This document shows positions 27,100 through 36,368 of a stretch of 64,000 nt of DNA, one piece after another (within the stretch, counting starts at the first letter, position 1; each line of letters begins with the position of its first letter). This stretch comes from Ancylomarina euxina (GTDB lineage Bacteria; Bacteroidota; Bacteroidia; Bacteroidales; Marinifilaceae). The stretch covers positions 62,001-126,000 of the forward strand of contig NZ_QQWG01000001.1 of assembly GCF_003863355.1 (NCBI RefSeq). Direction: 5' to 3'. The position numbers and the translations under genes are program-made. The notes under the pieces were generated by a model. The model saw only the letters and a list, made by a program, of their open reading frames with translations, had not been told where the DNA came from and did no database searches.

Positions 27100-28317
27100 A
27101 TGGGATTTCTTAAACGTCAGAAGTCAATTCTATTTTTCATTATCTTTTTTTTACTGCTGAATGGTTCAGTAAAGGCGCAAGATATATCCAAACTTCAGAA
27201 GCAAAAGGAGCAGAATGCTAAGGATATAGCCTATACGCAAAAGCTTTTGCAAAGTACTCAGCAGCAGCAGAAATCTAGTTTAGGACTCTTATCGGTCCTC
27301 AATAGGAAGATTAAGCTTCAAGAGGATCTGATTCTTAATATCCAAAAAGAATTGGATTTTACAGACTCTAAAATTGGTAAAACGAATAAGGAAATTTCAA
27401 GTCTAGAAAAGAAGTACGATGATTTAAAGCTTCAGTACGAGAAGCTAATTGTATACGCTCACCGTCAAAAGAATTCTCGTGATAAGCTCATGTTTCTATT
27501 TGCTTCAAAAGATTTCAACCAAGCTTATATGAGGTATAAATACCTGCAACAATTCTCTGAATTTACTCGTAAACGAGGTGAGCAATTGGTTGAAACTAAA
27601 GTTGACTTAGATATAAAGCTAGATAGATTAAAACTTGCTAAAATAGAGAAGCAGGTTCTTTTAACTCAAAATACAGAAGCCTCGAAAAATTTATCATCTC
27701 AGAAAAGGCAACAATCGGATGTGCTTTCTCAATTGAAAAAGAAAGAGAAAACACTTCGTAAGAACTTGGCGACTCAGCAAAAGAATGATAAGAAGCTTGA
27801 GAAAATGATCCGTGATATCATCGCAGAACAGGCTCGACTAGCAAAAAAGAAAAAAAATATTGGAGGTGAATATGGTTTAACACCAGAAGAGAAAGCCTTA
27901 GGTGCTAATTTTGGCCAAAATAAGGGAAATCTGCCTTGGCCGACAGCCACTGGTTTCATTTCTCAGAAATTTGGACAACATGCTCATCCTGTATTAAAAC
28001 ATGTAAGGGTAAACAACGATGGCGTTGATATAACGACAAAACCTCAGTCCATTTGCCGATCAATTTTTAAGGGTGAAGTCACTCATATCTTATCAATGCC
28101 CGGATTGAATATGGTTGTTATCATTAAGCATGGCGATTATATGACGGTTTATTCTAATTTAGCTAAAGTAACCGTTAAGAAAGGTGACTATGTTGCAGCT
28201 AAAGAATCAATTGGTGTGATCTATACGGATGAAAATGAAAATCAAACCGTATTGAAATTTCAGATGTGGAAGGAAACAAATAAGTTGAATCCTTCTGTTT
28301 GGCTTTTAAAGAAGTAG
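27100..28317 (+). CDS. EnvC-like murein hydrolase activator (inactive LytM/M23 domain)
   Basis: 405 residues: a signal peptide ending near SVKAQ, a long coiled coil (about 25-255, rich in Lys, Gln and Glu) and a C-terminal LytM/peptidase M23 domain (about 285-400). EnvC proteins activate cell-wall amidases at the division site. The zinc site of true M23 peptidases is gone: the first His of HxGxD is replaced (NDGVDI), and the HxH motif reads LKF. So it should bind and activate an amidase rather than cut peptidoglycan. Preceded by the DUF4292 lipoprotein at a 3-bp gap. Confidence 0.88.
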   Translation: MGFLKRQKSILFFIIFFLLLNGSVKAQDISKLQKQKEQNAKDIAYTQKLLQSTQQQQKSSLGLLSVLNRKIKLQEDLILNIQKELDFTDSKIGKTNKEISSLEKKYDDLKLQYEKLIVYAHRQKNSRDKLMFLFASKDFNQAYMRYKYLQQFSEFTRKRGEQLVETKVDLDIKLDRLKLAKIEKQVLLTQNTEASKNLSSQKRQQSDVLSQLKKKEKTLRKNLATQQKNDKKLEKMIRDIIAEQARLAKKKKNIGGEYGLTPEEKALGANFGQNKGNLPWPTATGFISQKFGQHAHPVLKHVRVNNDGVDITTKPQSICRSIFKGEVTHILSMPGLNMVVIIKHGDYMTVYSNLAKVTVKKGDYVAAKESIGVIYTDENENQTVLKFQMWKETNKLNPSVWLLKK

Positions 28318-28358
28318 TTAATTTTCGCCCCTTAATATTTTTAACTATTTTCAAGTGA

Positions 28359-31300
28359 ATGGAATCCAATCAAGATATATTTATTGAAAAACTGGATAAT
28401 TTTATCCGGAAGTATTATCAGTTTCAAATATTAAGAGGACTCCTACTTACAATTCTCTTCTTGATTGTGCTATATCTGAGTTTAAGTGTTTTCGAATACC
28501 ATCTCTATCTTTCTGCACGAATAAAAACGATTTTAGTTCTTATAGGAGCTAGTTTACAACTCATTGTTTTTGTTAGATTGATTTTCCTCCCATTGAGGGG
28601 ACTCATAAATAAAGGTTCTCGAATTTCTTACCGCAAGGCTATTTCTCTCATTTCTGCTCACTTCCCCGAATTGGAAGATCGTCTGTTAAATACCTATGAG
28701 CTAAACGAAAATGCTTTGCAGAATCCTGAAGATAATGCACTGCTTATTGCCAGTATCAACCAACGAATTTCGAGCTTAAAACTTTTGTCTTTTCGAGAAA
28801 GTATCTCTTTTAAGGATGCTTATATCTATTTCAAGTACCTTATTGGTGTTTTGATTCTTTCCGTGATTATTTACATTGCTTTTCCCGACTTTTATCCATC
28901 TAGTGGTCAGCGCCTCGTCCATTTTCGAGAAAATTTTAAGGCTCCTGCCGATTTTGATTTTTTGGTTGAGAGCGATTTGGTTGCTGAAAAAGGAGAGGAT
29001 TATCTTTTGCGTGTTCGAACGGAAGGGAAATATTATCCTAAATCAGTAGAATTGCTTTTTGGAGGACAAAAATATTTGATGCTAGATAACGATTCTGGTG
29101 TTTTTACTTATGAGTTTCGTAATATTAATTCTGAAATTTCATTCGCACTTCAATCTGGCAAAACGAAATCACCTTTTTACCAATTACGTGTAAAATCGAA
29201 GCCAGTATTAGATAAGTTGGAAATTAAGATCAATCCGCCATTTTATACCGGTTTATCTTCTCGTATTGAAAGCCAAATTGGTGATGTAAGCTTTCCTGTC
29301 GGATCGAGATTAGAATGGCTTATAGAGGCTTACGATGCAGATACGCTTAGTCTCCATTTTATGAAAATGGATAAATCTATTGCTCAAGCTGATTCTAAAT
29401 TGCAGTTCGCCGAAACGATTCTTGAGTCTGATACCTACGAAATATCTCTTGCCAATAGTGAGTATGATCATGCGATATATGCTCGTTATCAATTGGAAGC
29501 TTTACCCGATCAATATCCAAGTATTGGTATCAGTATGCAAAATGATTCTTTGAATGCAGCTGCCTATTATTTTAAGGGGGTGATAAAAGATGATTATGGT
29601 TTTAGCAAATTGCGTTTTGCTTATGAAGTCGAAGGAGAGTCGGCTAAATTTTTATCAGTGCCGATTCAAAAAAATATAAATCGCCAGGAATTTTATTTTG
29701 CCTTCGATTTTTCTTCTGCCAATTTAGCCCAAGGAAGTCGAGTGCAATATTATTTTGAAGTGTTCGATAACGATGCCATCAATAAACCTAAAAGTACAAA
29801 GTCTGATTTTCTAAATTACTATTTGCCAAACGCTGAACAGGTTTTTGAACTGAATTCTCACATTCAGGACAGTTTGACTAGTAAAATGGAGAAAGGAAAG
29901 GAAATTAGTCAATCTATTCAGCAGGAAGTCCATAAATTACAGAAGAGTTTATTGGATGATTCAAGTGATCAATGGCAACAAAATCAGATGTTTCAGGAAA
30001 TTGAAGCACAGAAAAACCATCTTGAGAATCTCTTAAAAGAGATTAAGAAGGATAATGCCCGTAAAAATCAGCTTATGAAAGCGGCAGGATTGCAAGATTC
30101 CTTGCTTCTCGACAAACAAAAGAAGATTGAAGAGCTAATGGAGAAAATTTTGGATGACGAATTAAAAAATCTTTTTGATGAGTTCAATAAATTGGCAGAA
30201 GAGCTGGATAGAGAAAAAATGAATAAACTGGGAAATCAATTGAAAATGTCTATGGACGATTTTCAGAAACAGCTTGATCGAAATCTACAATTATTAGAGC
30301 GCTACGAAATTGAATTGGGTGTGAAGCAACTTTCTGCCCGATTAGAAAAATTAGCTGAAGAGCAAAAAGCACTTTCTCAATTTAAGAGGAAAGATAAAGA
30401 GACTGCAATTCGGGAACAAGTTAGTGCAAAAATGAAATGGGAGCGTATTGAAAAGGATTTGGATGATATGATGAAGAAAAATTCCGAAATCCAAAAACCT
30501 TATAAGCTTGGTGATCTCGAAAGTGAAAAAGATGAGATTCAGAAGAGCATGCAAGAAAGTCTGGATCAACTTCGTGAGAATAATATGGGTAAGGCTGGAA
30601 AGAGTCTGAATAAAAGCTCCCAGAAACAATCTCAGATGGCTCAGAAACTCTCAAAAGCGATGGCTGGAAGCATGTCTATGCAGATGAGTATAGACTCTGA
30701 TATGTTAAGTAAGTTACTTAATAACCTAATAGATTTTTCTTTTCAACAAGAAAAGCTTATTTTAGATTTGCAAAAAATCAACTATCAGAACCCATTATAT
30801 GTCAGTATCATAGATAGACAAGGGCTTTTGAAAGAAGAGTATCAATTATTACAAGATTCTTTATTGTCTTTGTCGAGCCGTACACCTCAGGTTGCTGCTC
30901 TAATCGGTAATAGAATTTTTGATTTGGAGAATTTATTGAATCAAAGTCTTGATGAGTTGAATAGTCGTAGGGTCTATCAAGCGAGGGTGACTCAGCAGAA
31001 GTCTATGACAGAAATAAATGAGCTGGCAGTTTTCTTGTCAGAGGCTCTGAAGCAGCTTATGGAGCAAATGGCCAATGGTATGCCAGGTAGCCAAATGGGA
31101 GATAAGAAAGGTAATCAGCCTTCATTTTCTGGTATGAAATCTCAGCAGGAATCTCTAAAAAAGATGCTTGAACAGATGATTCAGGGCATGAAAGATGGAA
31201 AAGGTAAACCTGGACAAGAGGGTGAGAAGATGGGGAAATATTTGCGTGAGCAAGAGATGTTCCGTCAAAAGATGAATGAAATGATTCAACATGGTGGGCA

Positions 31301-31652
31301 TGGTGAACAAACAGAAAAAGTTTTGAGAGAAGTGATGAGAATGATGGAGCAAACTGAAATTGAAATTTCTAATTTCTCAATTAATCAGCAGACTCTTATT
31401 CGTCAGAATAAGATAATGACACGATTGTTGGAAGCTGAAAATTCGTCGCGAGAGAAAGATTTTGATAAGAAAAGAGAAAGTAAATCGGGGTTAAATCATA
31501 AATTGAGTAACCCTAAAGCAATTTTTAAGTATAAGAAAATAGATCCTGAGTTCGATGATTTGTTTAATGATTCGAACGTGAAACTCATAGACTACTACAA
31601 CAAAATTTACTTAGACTACCTTATTCGATTAAACGATGGCAAAAGCAGATAA
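28359..31652 (+). CDS. DUF4175 family large membrane protein
   Basis: A 1097-residue protein with three hydrophobic segments near the N-terminus (about 23-42, 50-73 and 155-172), a periplasmic beta-rich part (about 180-490), a long coiled-coil region (about 500-790) and a Met/Gln/Lys-rich C-terminal tail (SGMKSQQESLKKMLEQM). This matches DUF4175, a family almost confined to Bacteroidota and of unknown function. It lies between an EnvC-like gene and an RsbW-like ATPase that overlaps its last 17 bp, so the three are probably co-expressed. Role in the envelope is inferred only from context. Confidence 0.85.
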   Translation: MESNQDIFIEKLDNFIRKYYQFQILRGLLLTILFLIVLYLSLSVFEYHLYLSARIKTILVLIGASLQLIVFVRLIFLPLRGLINKGSRISYRKAISLISAHFPELEDRLLNTYELNENALQNPEDNALLIASINQRISSLKLLSFRESISFKDAYIYFKYLIGVLILSVIIYIAFPDFYPSSGQRLVHFRENFKAPADFDFLVESDLVAEKGEDYLLRVRTEGKYYPKSVELLFGGQKYLMLDNDSGVFTYEFRNINSEISFALQSGKTKSPFYQLRVKSKPVLDKLEIKINPPFYTGLSSRIESQIGDVSFPVGSRLEWLIEAYDADTLSLHFMKMDKSIAQADSKLQFAETILESDTYEISLANSEYDHAIYARYQLEALPDQYPSIGISMQNDSLNAAAYYFKGVIKDDYGFSKLRFAYEVEGESAKFLSVPIQKNINRQEFYFAFDFSSANLAQGSRVQYYFEVFDNDAINKPKSTKSDFLNYYLPNAEQVFELNSHIQDSLTSKMEKGKEISQSIQQEVHKLQKSLLDDSSDQWQQNQMFQEIEAQKNHLENLLKEIKKDNARKNQLMKAAGLQDSLLLDKQKKIEELMEKILDDELKNLFDEFNKLAEELDREKMNKLGNQLKMSMDDFQKQLDRNLQLLERYEIELGVKQLSARLEKLAEEQKALSQFKRKDKETAIREQVSAKMKWERIEKDLDDMMKKNSEIQKPYKLGDLESEKDEIQKSMQESLDQLRENNMGKAGKSLNKSSQKQSQMAQKLSKAMAGSMSMQMSIDSDMLSKLLNNLIDFSFQQEKLILDLQKINYQNPLYVSIIDRQGLLKEEYQLLQDSLLSLSSRTPQVAALIGNRIFDLENLLNQSLDELNSRRVYQARVTQQKSMTEINELAVFLSEALKQLMEQMANGMPGSQMGDKKGNQPSFSGMKSQQESLKKMLEQMIQGMKDGKGKPGQEGEKMGKYLREQEMFRQKMNEMIQHGGHGEQTEKVLREVMRMMEQTEIEISNFSINQQTLIRQNKIMTRLLEAENSSREKDFDKKRESKSGLNHKLSNPKAIFKYKKIDPEFDDLFNDSNVKLIDYYNKIYLDYLIRLNDGKSR

Positions 31653-32040
31653 CTTAATAAAGCTTCCTTCACGCATTGATTATTTGAAACGCGTAGAGAA
31701 TCTAATTAGTAACTTGTCGTCACATTACAAAATCAGCCCCGATGCTCGCGAGAAAATTTCATTAGCAGTTCTTGAGGCTGTGAACAATGCCATTTTACAT
31801 GGCAATAAGCTCGATCATAAAAAAAATGTATCTATCCGCTTTCAAGTAAGTGAACGCTGTATATCCTGTGTTATTAAAGATGAAGGTGATGGATTTAATT
31901 TTTTATGCATTCCAGACCCAACTCTTCCCGAAAATCTTGAGAAAATCCATGGAAGAGGTGTATTTTTGATGAATCATTTAGCCGATTCAGTACATTATAG
32001 TGCTGAGGGTAGACATGTTAAAATGGTTTTCAATCTATAA
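31636..32040 (+). CDS. RsbW/SpoIIAB-like ATP-binding protein (anti-sigma-factor type)
   Basis: A small (134-residue) stand-alone HATPase domain of the serine-kinase/anti-sigma type. N box AVLEAVNNAILHGN, G1 DEGDGF and a GRGVFLM lid are intact, so it should bind ATP. Family members phosphorylate an anti-anti-sigma protein or bind a sigma factor; no such partner gene is in this window. Its start lies inside the end of the DUF4175 gene (17-bp overlap), and ybeY begins 3 bp after its stop, indicating translational coupling in one operon. Confidence 0.85.
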   Translation: MAKADNLIKLPSRIDYLKRVENLISNLSSHYKISPDAREKISLAVLEAVNNAILHGNKLDHKKNVSIRFQVSERCISCVIKDEGDGFNFLCIPDPTLPENLEKIHGRGVFLMNHLADSVHYSAEGRHVKMVFNL

Positions 32041-32043
32041 TCA

Positions 32044-32469
32044 ATGCAGATAAGTTACAGTACATGTGAAACTGAAATGCCTGAAATCAATCAGGAAAGA
32101 ATCAGTTTGTGGATCTCTCAAGTCGTAGAGAATTTCGAATGCGAGATAGGGGAGATTAATTATTATTTTTGTTCCGATGATTATTTGTTGGAGATGAATC
32201 GTGAGCATTTAAATCATGATTACTTCACTGATATCATCACTTTTGATTATACAGTTGCGGATATCATTTCGGGAGACCTGTTTATTTCTGTTGATACCGT
32301 TCGTGATAATGCTGAAGAATATCAGGTTGATTTTCTCGAAGAACTGCACCGAGTGATTGTACATGGTGTATTACACTTGCTAGGGATTGATGATAAGTGC
32401 GATGAGGATCAGGAAATAATGACCCAAAAGGAAGATGAATCATTAGCTTTACTTTCCAAGATTCATTAA
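32044..32469 (+). CDS. ybeY: rRNA maturation endoribonuclease YbeY
   Basis: Cytosolic, zinc-dependent endoribonuclease that processes the 3' end of 16S rRNA and takes part in ribosome quality control. 141 residues, within the family range. The core HRVIVHGVLHLLGIDD has the first two His ligands in HGVLH, but the third ligand, usually the His of the GxDH motif, is Asp here (GIDD). The substitution is common in my memory of Bacteroidota YbeY proteins, and Asp can bind zinc. ATG at 32044 follows the ATPase stop by 3 bp. Confidence 0.92.
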   Translation: MQISYSTCETEMPEINQERISLWISQVVENFECEIGEINYYFCSDDYLLEMNREHLNHDYFTDIITFDYTVADIISGDLFISVDTVRDNAEEYQVDFLEELHRVIVHGVLHLLGIDDKCDEDQEIMTQKEDESLALLSKIH

Positions 32470-32605
32470 GTTTGTGAAATTTTCGAATTAAAAAATTGAT
32501 TATTAGCTTTTTACACTGTCTTTGTTTGATGTTTAAAGAGTTGATATATAATGTATTACCCCATGACCTCATGAGGATTATAGTCGTAAAATACTGAAAG
32601 CGTAT

Positions 32606-34483
32606 ATGTTAGCAGAATATGATGTTATTGTAGTTGGTGCTGGTCATGCAGGTTGTGAGGCCGCAACGGCAGCTGCCAATTTGGGATCCTCGGTGCTTCT
32701 TATCACCATGGATATGAATAAGATTGCTCAAATGTCTTGTAATCCTGCTATTGGTGGTATTGCTAAAGGGCAAATTGTGAGAGAGATTGATGCACTGGGA
32801 GGATATACAGGTATTGTCACTGACAGATCATCCATCCAATTTAGAATGCTGAATCGTTCTAAAGGGCCTGCTATGTGGAGTCCAAGAGCACAATGCGATC
32901 GAATGGTTTTTTCTGCCGAGTGGAGAAGGGTTGTTGAGAATACGGATCATTTAGACATGTGGCAAGATGCCGTAGTAGGTCTTCTTTTTGAAAATGAAAA
33001 GGTGGTTGGTGTTAAAACGAAACTGGGAATCGATATCAAATCGAAATCAGTTGTTTTAACCAATGGAACTTTCTTGAATGGTTTGATGCATGTTGGGCGT
33101 AAACAAGAAATGGGCGGTCGTTCTTCAGAACCAGCTTCATTGGGAATTAGCGAGCAGTTAAAATCTATTGGTTTCGAAGTTGGTAGAATGAAAACAGGAA
33201 CACCAGCTCGTCTTGATGCAAGAAGTATCGATTTTTCAGTGATGAAGAGACAGGATGGGGAAGAGGATTTCCATCAGTTTTCATATTTAACTAATCATGT
33301 AGATAAGGAGCTCATTCAGCGACCTTGTTATATTACTTATACCAATCCTGAAGTTCATTCAGAGTTAGAACTCGGATTTGAAGAATCTCCAATGTACGAT
33401 GGAACCATTCAGAGTACAGGGCCTCGATATTGTCCGAGTATTGAATCGAAGTTGACCACCTTTGCAGAAAAAAAGGAGCATCTTTTATTCCTTGAACCAG
33501 AAGGTGAAACCACACATGAATATTATATCAATGGTTTCTCTTCAAGTTTAGCTTGGGACATTCAATTAAATGGCCTAAGAAAAGTACCTGGTTTAGAGAA
33601 TGTGAAAATGTATCGTCCTGGTTATGCTATTGAGTACGATTATTTTGCTCCAACGCAGTTGTTTCACACTTTGGAGACCAAGTTGATTGAGAACCTCTTC
33701 TTTGCAGGCCAGATTAACGGAACCACAGGTTACGAGGAAGCAGGAGCACAAGGTATGATGGCAGGTATAAATGCGAGTTTAAAGGTGCAAAATCGTGATC
33801 CATTTACCTTAAAACGTGATGAAGCCTATATTGGTGTTTTGATTGATGATTTGGTAACTAAAGGCGTGGATGAACCCTATCGTATGTTTACCTCACGAGC
33901 CGAATACCGAATTCTCCTGAGACAAGATGATGCAGATGTGAGATTAACGCCACGTGCATTTGAATTAGGATTGGCTAGTCAGGAACGAATGGATTTATTG
34001 ACTGAAAAAATTGAATTTAGAAACAAGCTTATCGACTTCTGTAAAGAATTTGGTGTGAAACCCAAATATATAAATGCCGTTCTTGAAGATTTGGGAACGA
34101 GTCCGCTTAAGCAAGGCATGAAATTTTATGATGTCATTTTAAGACCACAGGTTCATATTATTGATTTTATTGATACTATTCTTCCTCTAAGGGAGCTTTT
34201 GGAATCAATCCCCAATAGGAGAGATGAGATTGTTGAGGCAGCAGAAGTCCTGATAAAGTATTCTGGTTATATAGAGAGAGAAAAGCTAATTGCCGATAAG
34301 CTGATACGACTTGAGAGAATTGTTATTACGGATCGTTTTGACTATACAAGTTTGCAATCTTTATCGACAGAAGCGCGTCAAAAATTAGATAAAATTAAAC
34401 CTGAAACCATAGGTCAGGCTTCACGTATACCAGGGGTTTCTCCAAGTGATATCAACGTGCTTTTAGTCCTTATGGGGCGCTAA
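32606..34483 (+). CDS. mnmG: tRNA uridine-34 5-carboxymethylaminomethyl modification enzyme MnmG (GidA)
   Basis: FAD-dependent enzyme that, with MnmE, adds the carboxymethylaminomethyl group to U34 of several tRNAs. 625 residues, full length. The FAD-binding loop VVGAGHAGCEAA begins at residue 9, and the family signature CNPAIGGIAKGQIVREIDALGG follows at about 46. The C-terminal helical region (SRIPGVSPSDINVLLV) that binds MnmE and tRNA is intact. It is preceded by ybeY with a 136-bp gap. Its stop codon is directly followed by a parS-like palindrome and then a terminator at 34533-34579. Confidence 0.98.
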   Translation: MLAEYDVIVVGAGHAGCEAATAAANLGSSVLLITMDMNKIAQMSCNPAIGGIAKGQIVREIDALGGYTGIVTDRSSIQFRMLNRSKGPAMWSPRAQCDRMVFSAEWRRVVENTDHLDMWQDAVVGLLFENEKVVGVKTKLGIDIKSKSVVLTNGTFLNGLMHVGRKQEMGGRSSEPASLGISEQLKSIGFEVGRMKTGTPARLDARSIDFSVMKRQDGEEDFHQFSYLTNHVDKELIQRPCYITYTNPEVHSELELGFEESPMYDGTIQSTGPRYCPSIESKLTTFAEKKEHLLFLEPEGETTHEYYINGFSSSLAWDIQLNGLRKVPGLENVKMYRPGYAIEYDYFAPTQLFHTLETKLIENLFFAGQINGTTGYEEAGAQGMMAGINASLKVQNRDPFTLKRDEAYIGVLIDDLVTKGVDEPYRMFTSRAEYRILLRQDDADVRLTPRAFELGLASQERMDLLTEKIEFRNKLIDFCKEFGVKPKYINAVLEDLGTSPLKQGMKFYDVILRPQVHIIDFIDTILPLRELLESIPNRRDEIVEAAEVLIKYSGYIEREKLIADKLIRLERIVITDRFDYTSLQSLSTEARQKLDKIKPETIGQASRIPGVSPSDINVLLVLMGR

Positions 34484-34499
34484 TGTTCCACGTGGAACG
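34484..34499. promoter_or_regulatory. parS-like ParB-binding site
   Basis: TGTTCCACGTGGAACG, with a 14-bp perfect palindrome at 34485-34498, matches the bacterial parS consensus TGTTnCACGTGnAACA in all but the last base. It begins at the base after the mnmG stop codon. parS sites are the centromere-like sequences bound by ParB and cluster near the replication origin, where mnmG (gidA) often lies too. No parA or parB gene is in the window, so binding is an inference. Confidence 0.7.
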
Positions 34500-34532
34500 C
34501 ATAGGGTGTTTGAGAAAGAAATGTCCTCTGAG

Positions 34533-34579
34533 AGCTCGAAAACGCCTCGTCTTTATTATGAGATAGGTGTTTTCGAGCT
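34533..34579 (+). terminator. Terminator after mnmG
   Basis: AGCTCGAAAACGCCT at 34533-34547 pairs with AGGTGTTTTCGAGCT at 34565-34579 (15 bp with one G-T pair, 17-nt loop) and is followed by TTTAG. This is the strong intrinsic terminator of the mnmG transcript. Confidence 0.85.
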
Positions 34580-34685
34580 TTTAGTATAAAGGATTAGTAT
34601 GAAAAATATCAAGCGTATTTTAATTCCTATTCTTTTTTAATTGGATACTTGAGTATCTTGTATTGTAATTTGAAAACTGAAAGAT

Positions 34686-36326
34686 ATGGCTGAATCAAAC
34701 TTTACTATAGCAGGGAATATTGTCGATGTTGTGTCGAGGAAAATATTTAAGGGTGAATTAGAAATCAGAGATGGCCTGATTCATTCAATTAATGAGCTTG
34801 AGGATGCTCCGGATTGTTACATCCTCCCTGGTTTAGTTGATTCCCACGTTCACATTGAAAGTTCACTTTTAATACCAAGTCGATTTGCAGATTTGGTTGT
34901 GAGGAAAGGAACTTTAGGCATTGTGACCGATCCCCATGAAATTGCAAATGTATTGGGAGAGATCGGGATTGACTTCATGATAAATGACGCAGCAAAAACA
35001 CCACTGGAAATTCGTTTTGGTGTTCCTTCTTGTGTTCCTGCGACACCCTTTGAAACATCTGGATTTAAATTGGGACCTAATAAGGTTGAGAGTTTGTTGA
35101 AAAGGGAAGAGGTGGTCTGCTTGGCGGAAGTTATGGATTATCCTGGTGTGATTCGAGGCGATCTGGATGTCATGAAAAAGATTGTCGCCACCAAGCGCTT
35201 AGGGAAGAAAATTGATGGGCATGCGCCTGGTGTTAATGGTGAAGATTTGCGAAAATATGTCGCCGCTGGCGTTTCTGCCGACCATGAGTGTTCCACCTTA
35301 GAAGAAGCTCTGAATAAGATTCATCTTGGTATGATGATACAGATTAGAGAGGGAAGTGCGGCAAAAGATTTTGAAGCCTTGTATTCTCTTATTGAAACGC
35401 ATTCTGATCGTGTCATGTTGTGTACGGACGATACCCATCCTGATGATTTATTCGAAAAGGGACATATGGATAATCTAATTCGTATGGGTTTAGGGAAAGG
35501 CTGTGATATAATTAATTTATTACGTGCAGGATCTTATAATGCCATCAAACATTATGGCCTTGATTTAGGATTACTTCAAGTGAGAGACTCTGCAGATTTC
35601 ATTGTAATTGACAGTTTTGATTCATTTCAAGTGAAGTCTTCTTATATGAAAGGAGAATGTATCTATAAAGAAGGAGAAGTGTTCTTCGATAGCCACAATG
35701 AGATCCTTTTAAACAATTTTTATCGTAAAGAAATAGAACTCGAGGATATTCAACTTGAAGCGAGAGACTGCGATGTGCATGTGATGACAGTTAATTACGG
35801 AGATCTCTTGACTGGCTGGATAAATGGACGCCCTAAAACTGAAAATGGAAAGTTTGTTTCGGATACGGAGCAGGATCTGCTCAAGATTGTCGTGATGAGT
35901 AGATATAGTAATGATAAGCCAGTTGTCGGTTTTGCTAAAGGATTTGCTTTTAAGAAGGGCGCCATTTCGGGAAGTATTGCCCACGATAGTCATAATATTA
36001 TTGCTGTAGGAACGAATGATGCTGATCTGTTAAAAGCCTTAAATAAACTAATTGTTATGAAGGGTGGGATGGTTGCTTGCGAGCATGATGAATGTCAATC
36101 AGTCCAGCTTGATGTAGCAGGTTTAATGTCGAACAAAAGAGGTGAAGATTTATTGGAAAACTATAAAGATTTGTCTGATTTTACGAAAAGCTTTGGAAGT
36201 GATTTCCACTCCCCATTTATGACGCTGGCTTTTATGTCTTTACTTGTTATACCTAAATTGAAACTTTCAGATAAAGGCTTATTTGATGTTGAGCAATTTA
36301 AATTGATTGATTTGTATTGTGAATAG
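34686..36326 (+). CDS. ade: Adenine deaminase
   Basis: Converts adenine to hypoxanthine and ammonia in purine salvage. 546 residues, somewhat shorter than the Escherichia coli enzyme. It is a metal-dependent amidohydrolase: the metal-binding motif is GLVDSHVHIESS (residues about 49-60), then VTDPHEIANVLG, and a later Asp in MLCTDDTHPDD. The C-terminal domain (KGAISGSIAHDSHNI) is typical for the family. It precedes uvrC on the same strand with a 42-bp gap, so the two may be transcribed together. Confidence 0.95.
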   Translation: MAESNFTIAGNIVDVVSRKIFKGELEIRDGLIHSINELEDAPDCYILPGLVDSHVHIESSLLIPSRFADLVVRKGTLGIVTDPHEIANVLGEIGIDFMINDAAKTPLEIRFGVPSCVPATPFETSGFKLGPNKVESLLKREEVVCLAEVMDYPGVIRGDLDVMKKIVATKRLGKKIDGHAPGVNGEDLRKYVAAGVSADHECSTLEEALNKIHLGMMIQIREGSAAKDFEALYSLIETHSDRVMLCTDDTHPDDLFEKGHMDNLIRMGLGKGCDIINLLRAGSYNAIKHYGLDLGLLQVRDSADFIVIDSFDSFQVKSSYMKGECIYKEGEVFFDSHNEILLNNFYRKEIELEDIQLEARDCDVHVMTVNYGDLLTGWINGRPKTENGKFVSDTEQDLLKIVVMSRYSNDKPVVGFAKGFAFKKGAISGSIAHDSHNIIAVGTNDADLLKALNKLIVMKGGMVACEHDECQSVQLDVAGLMSNKRGEDLLENYKDLSDFTKSFGSDFHSPFMTLAFMSLLVIPKLKLSDKGLFDVEQFKLIDLYCE

Positions 36327-36368
36327 TCTTGTTTATATTGCTTGCGGATTCATTAGAAATTATTATCT

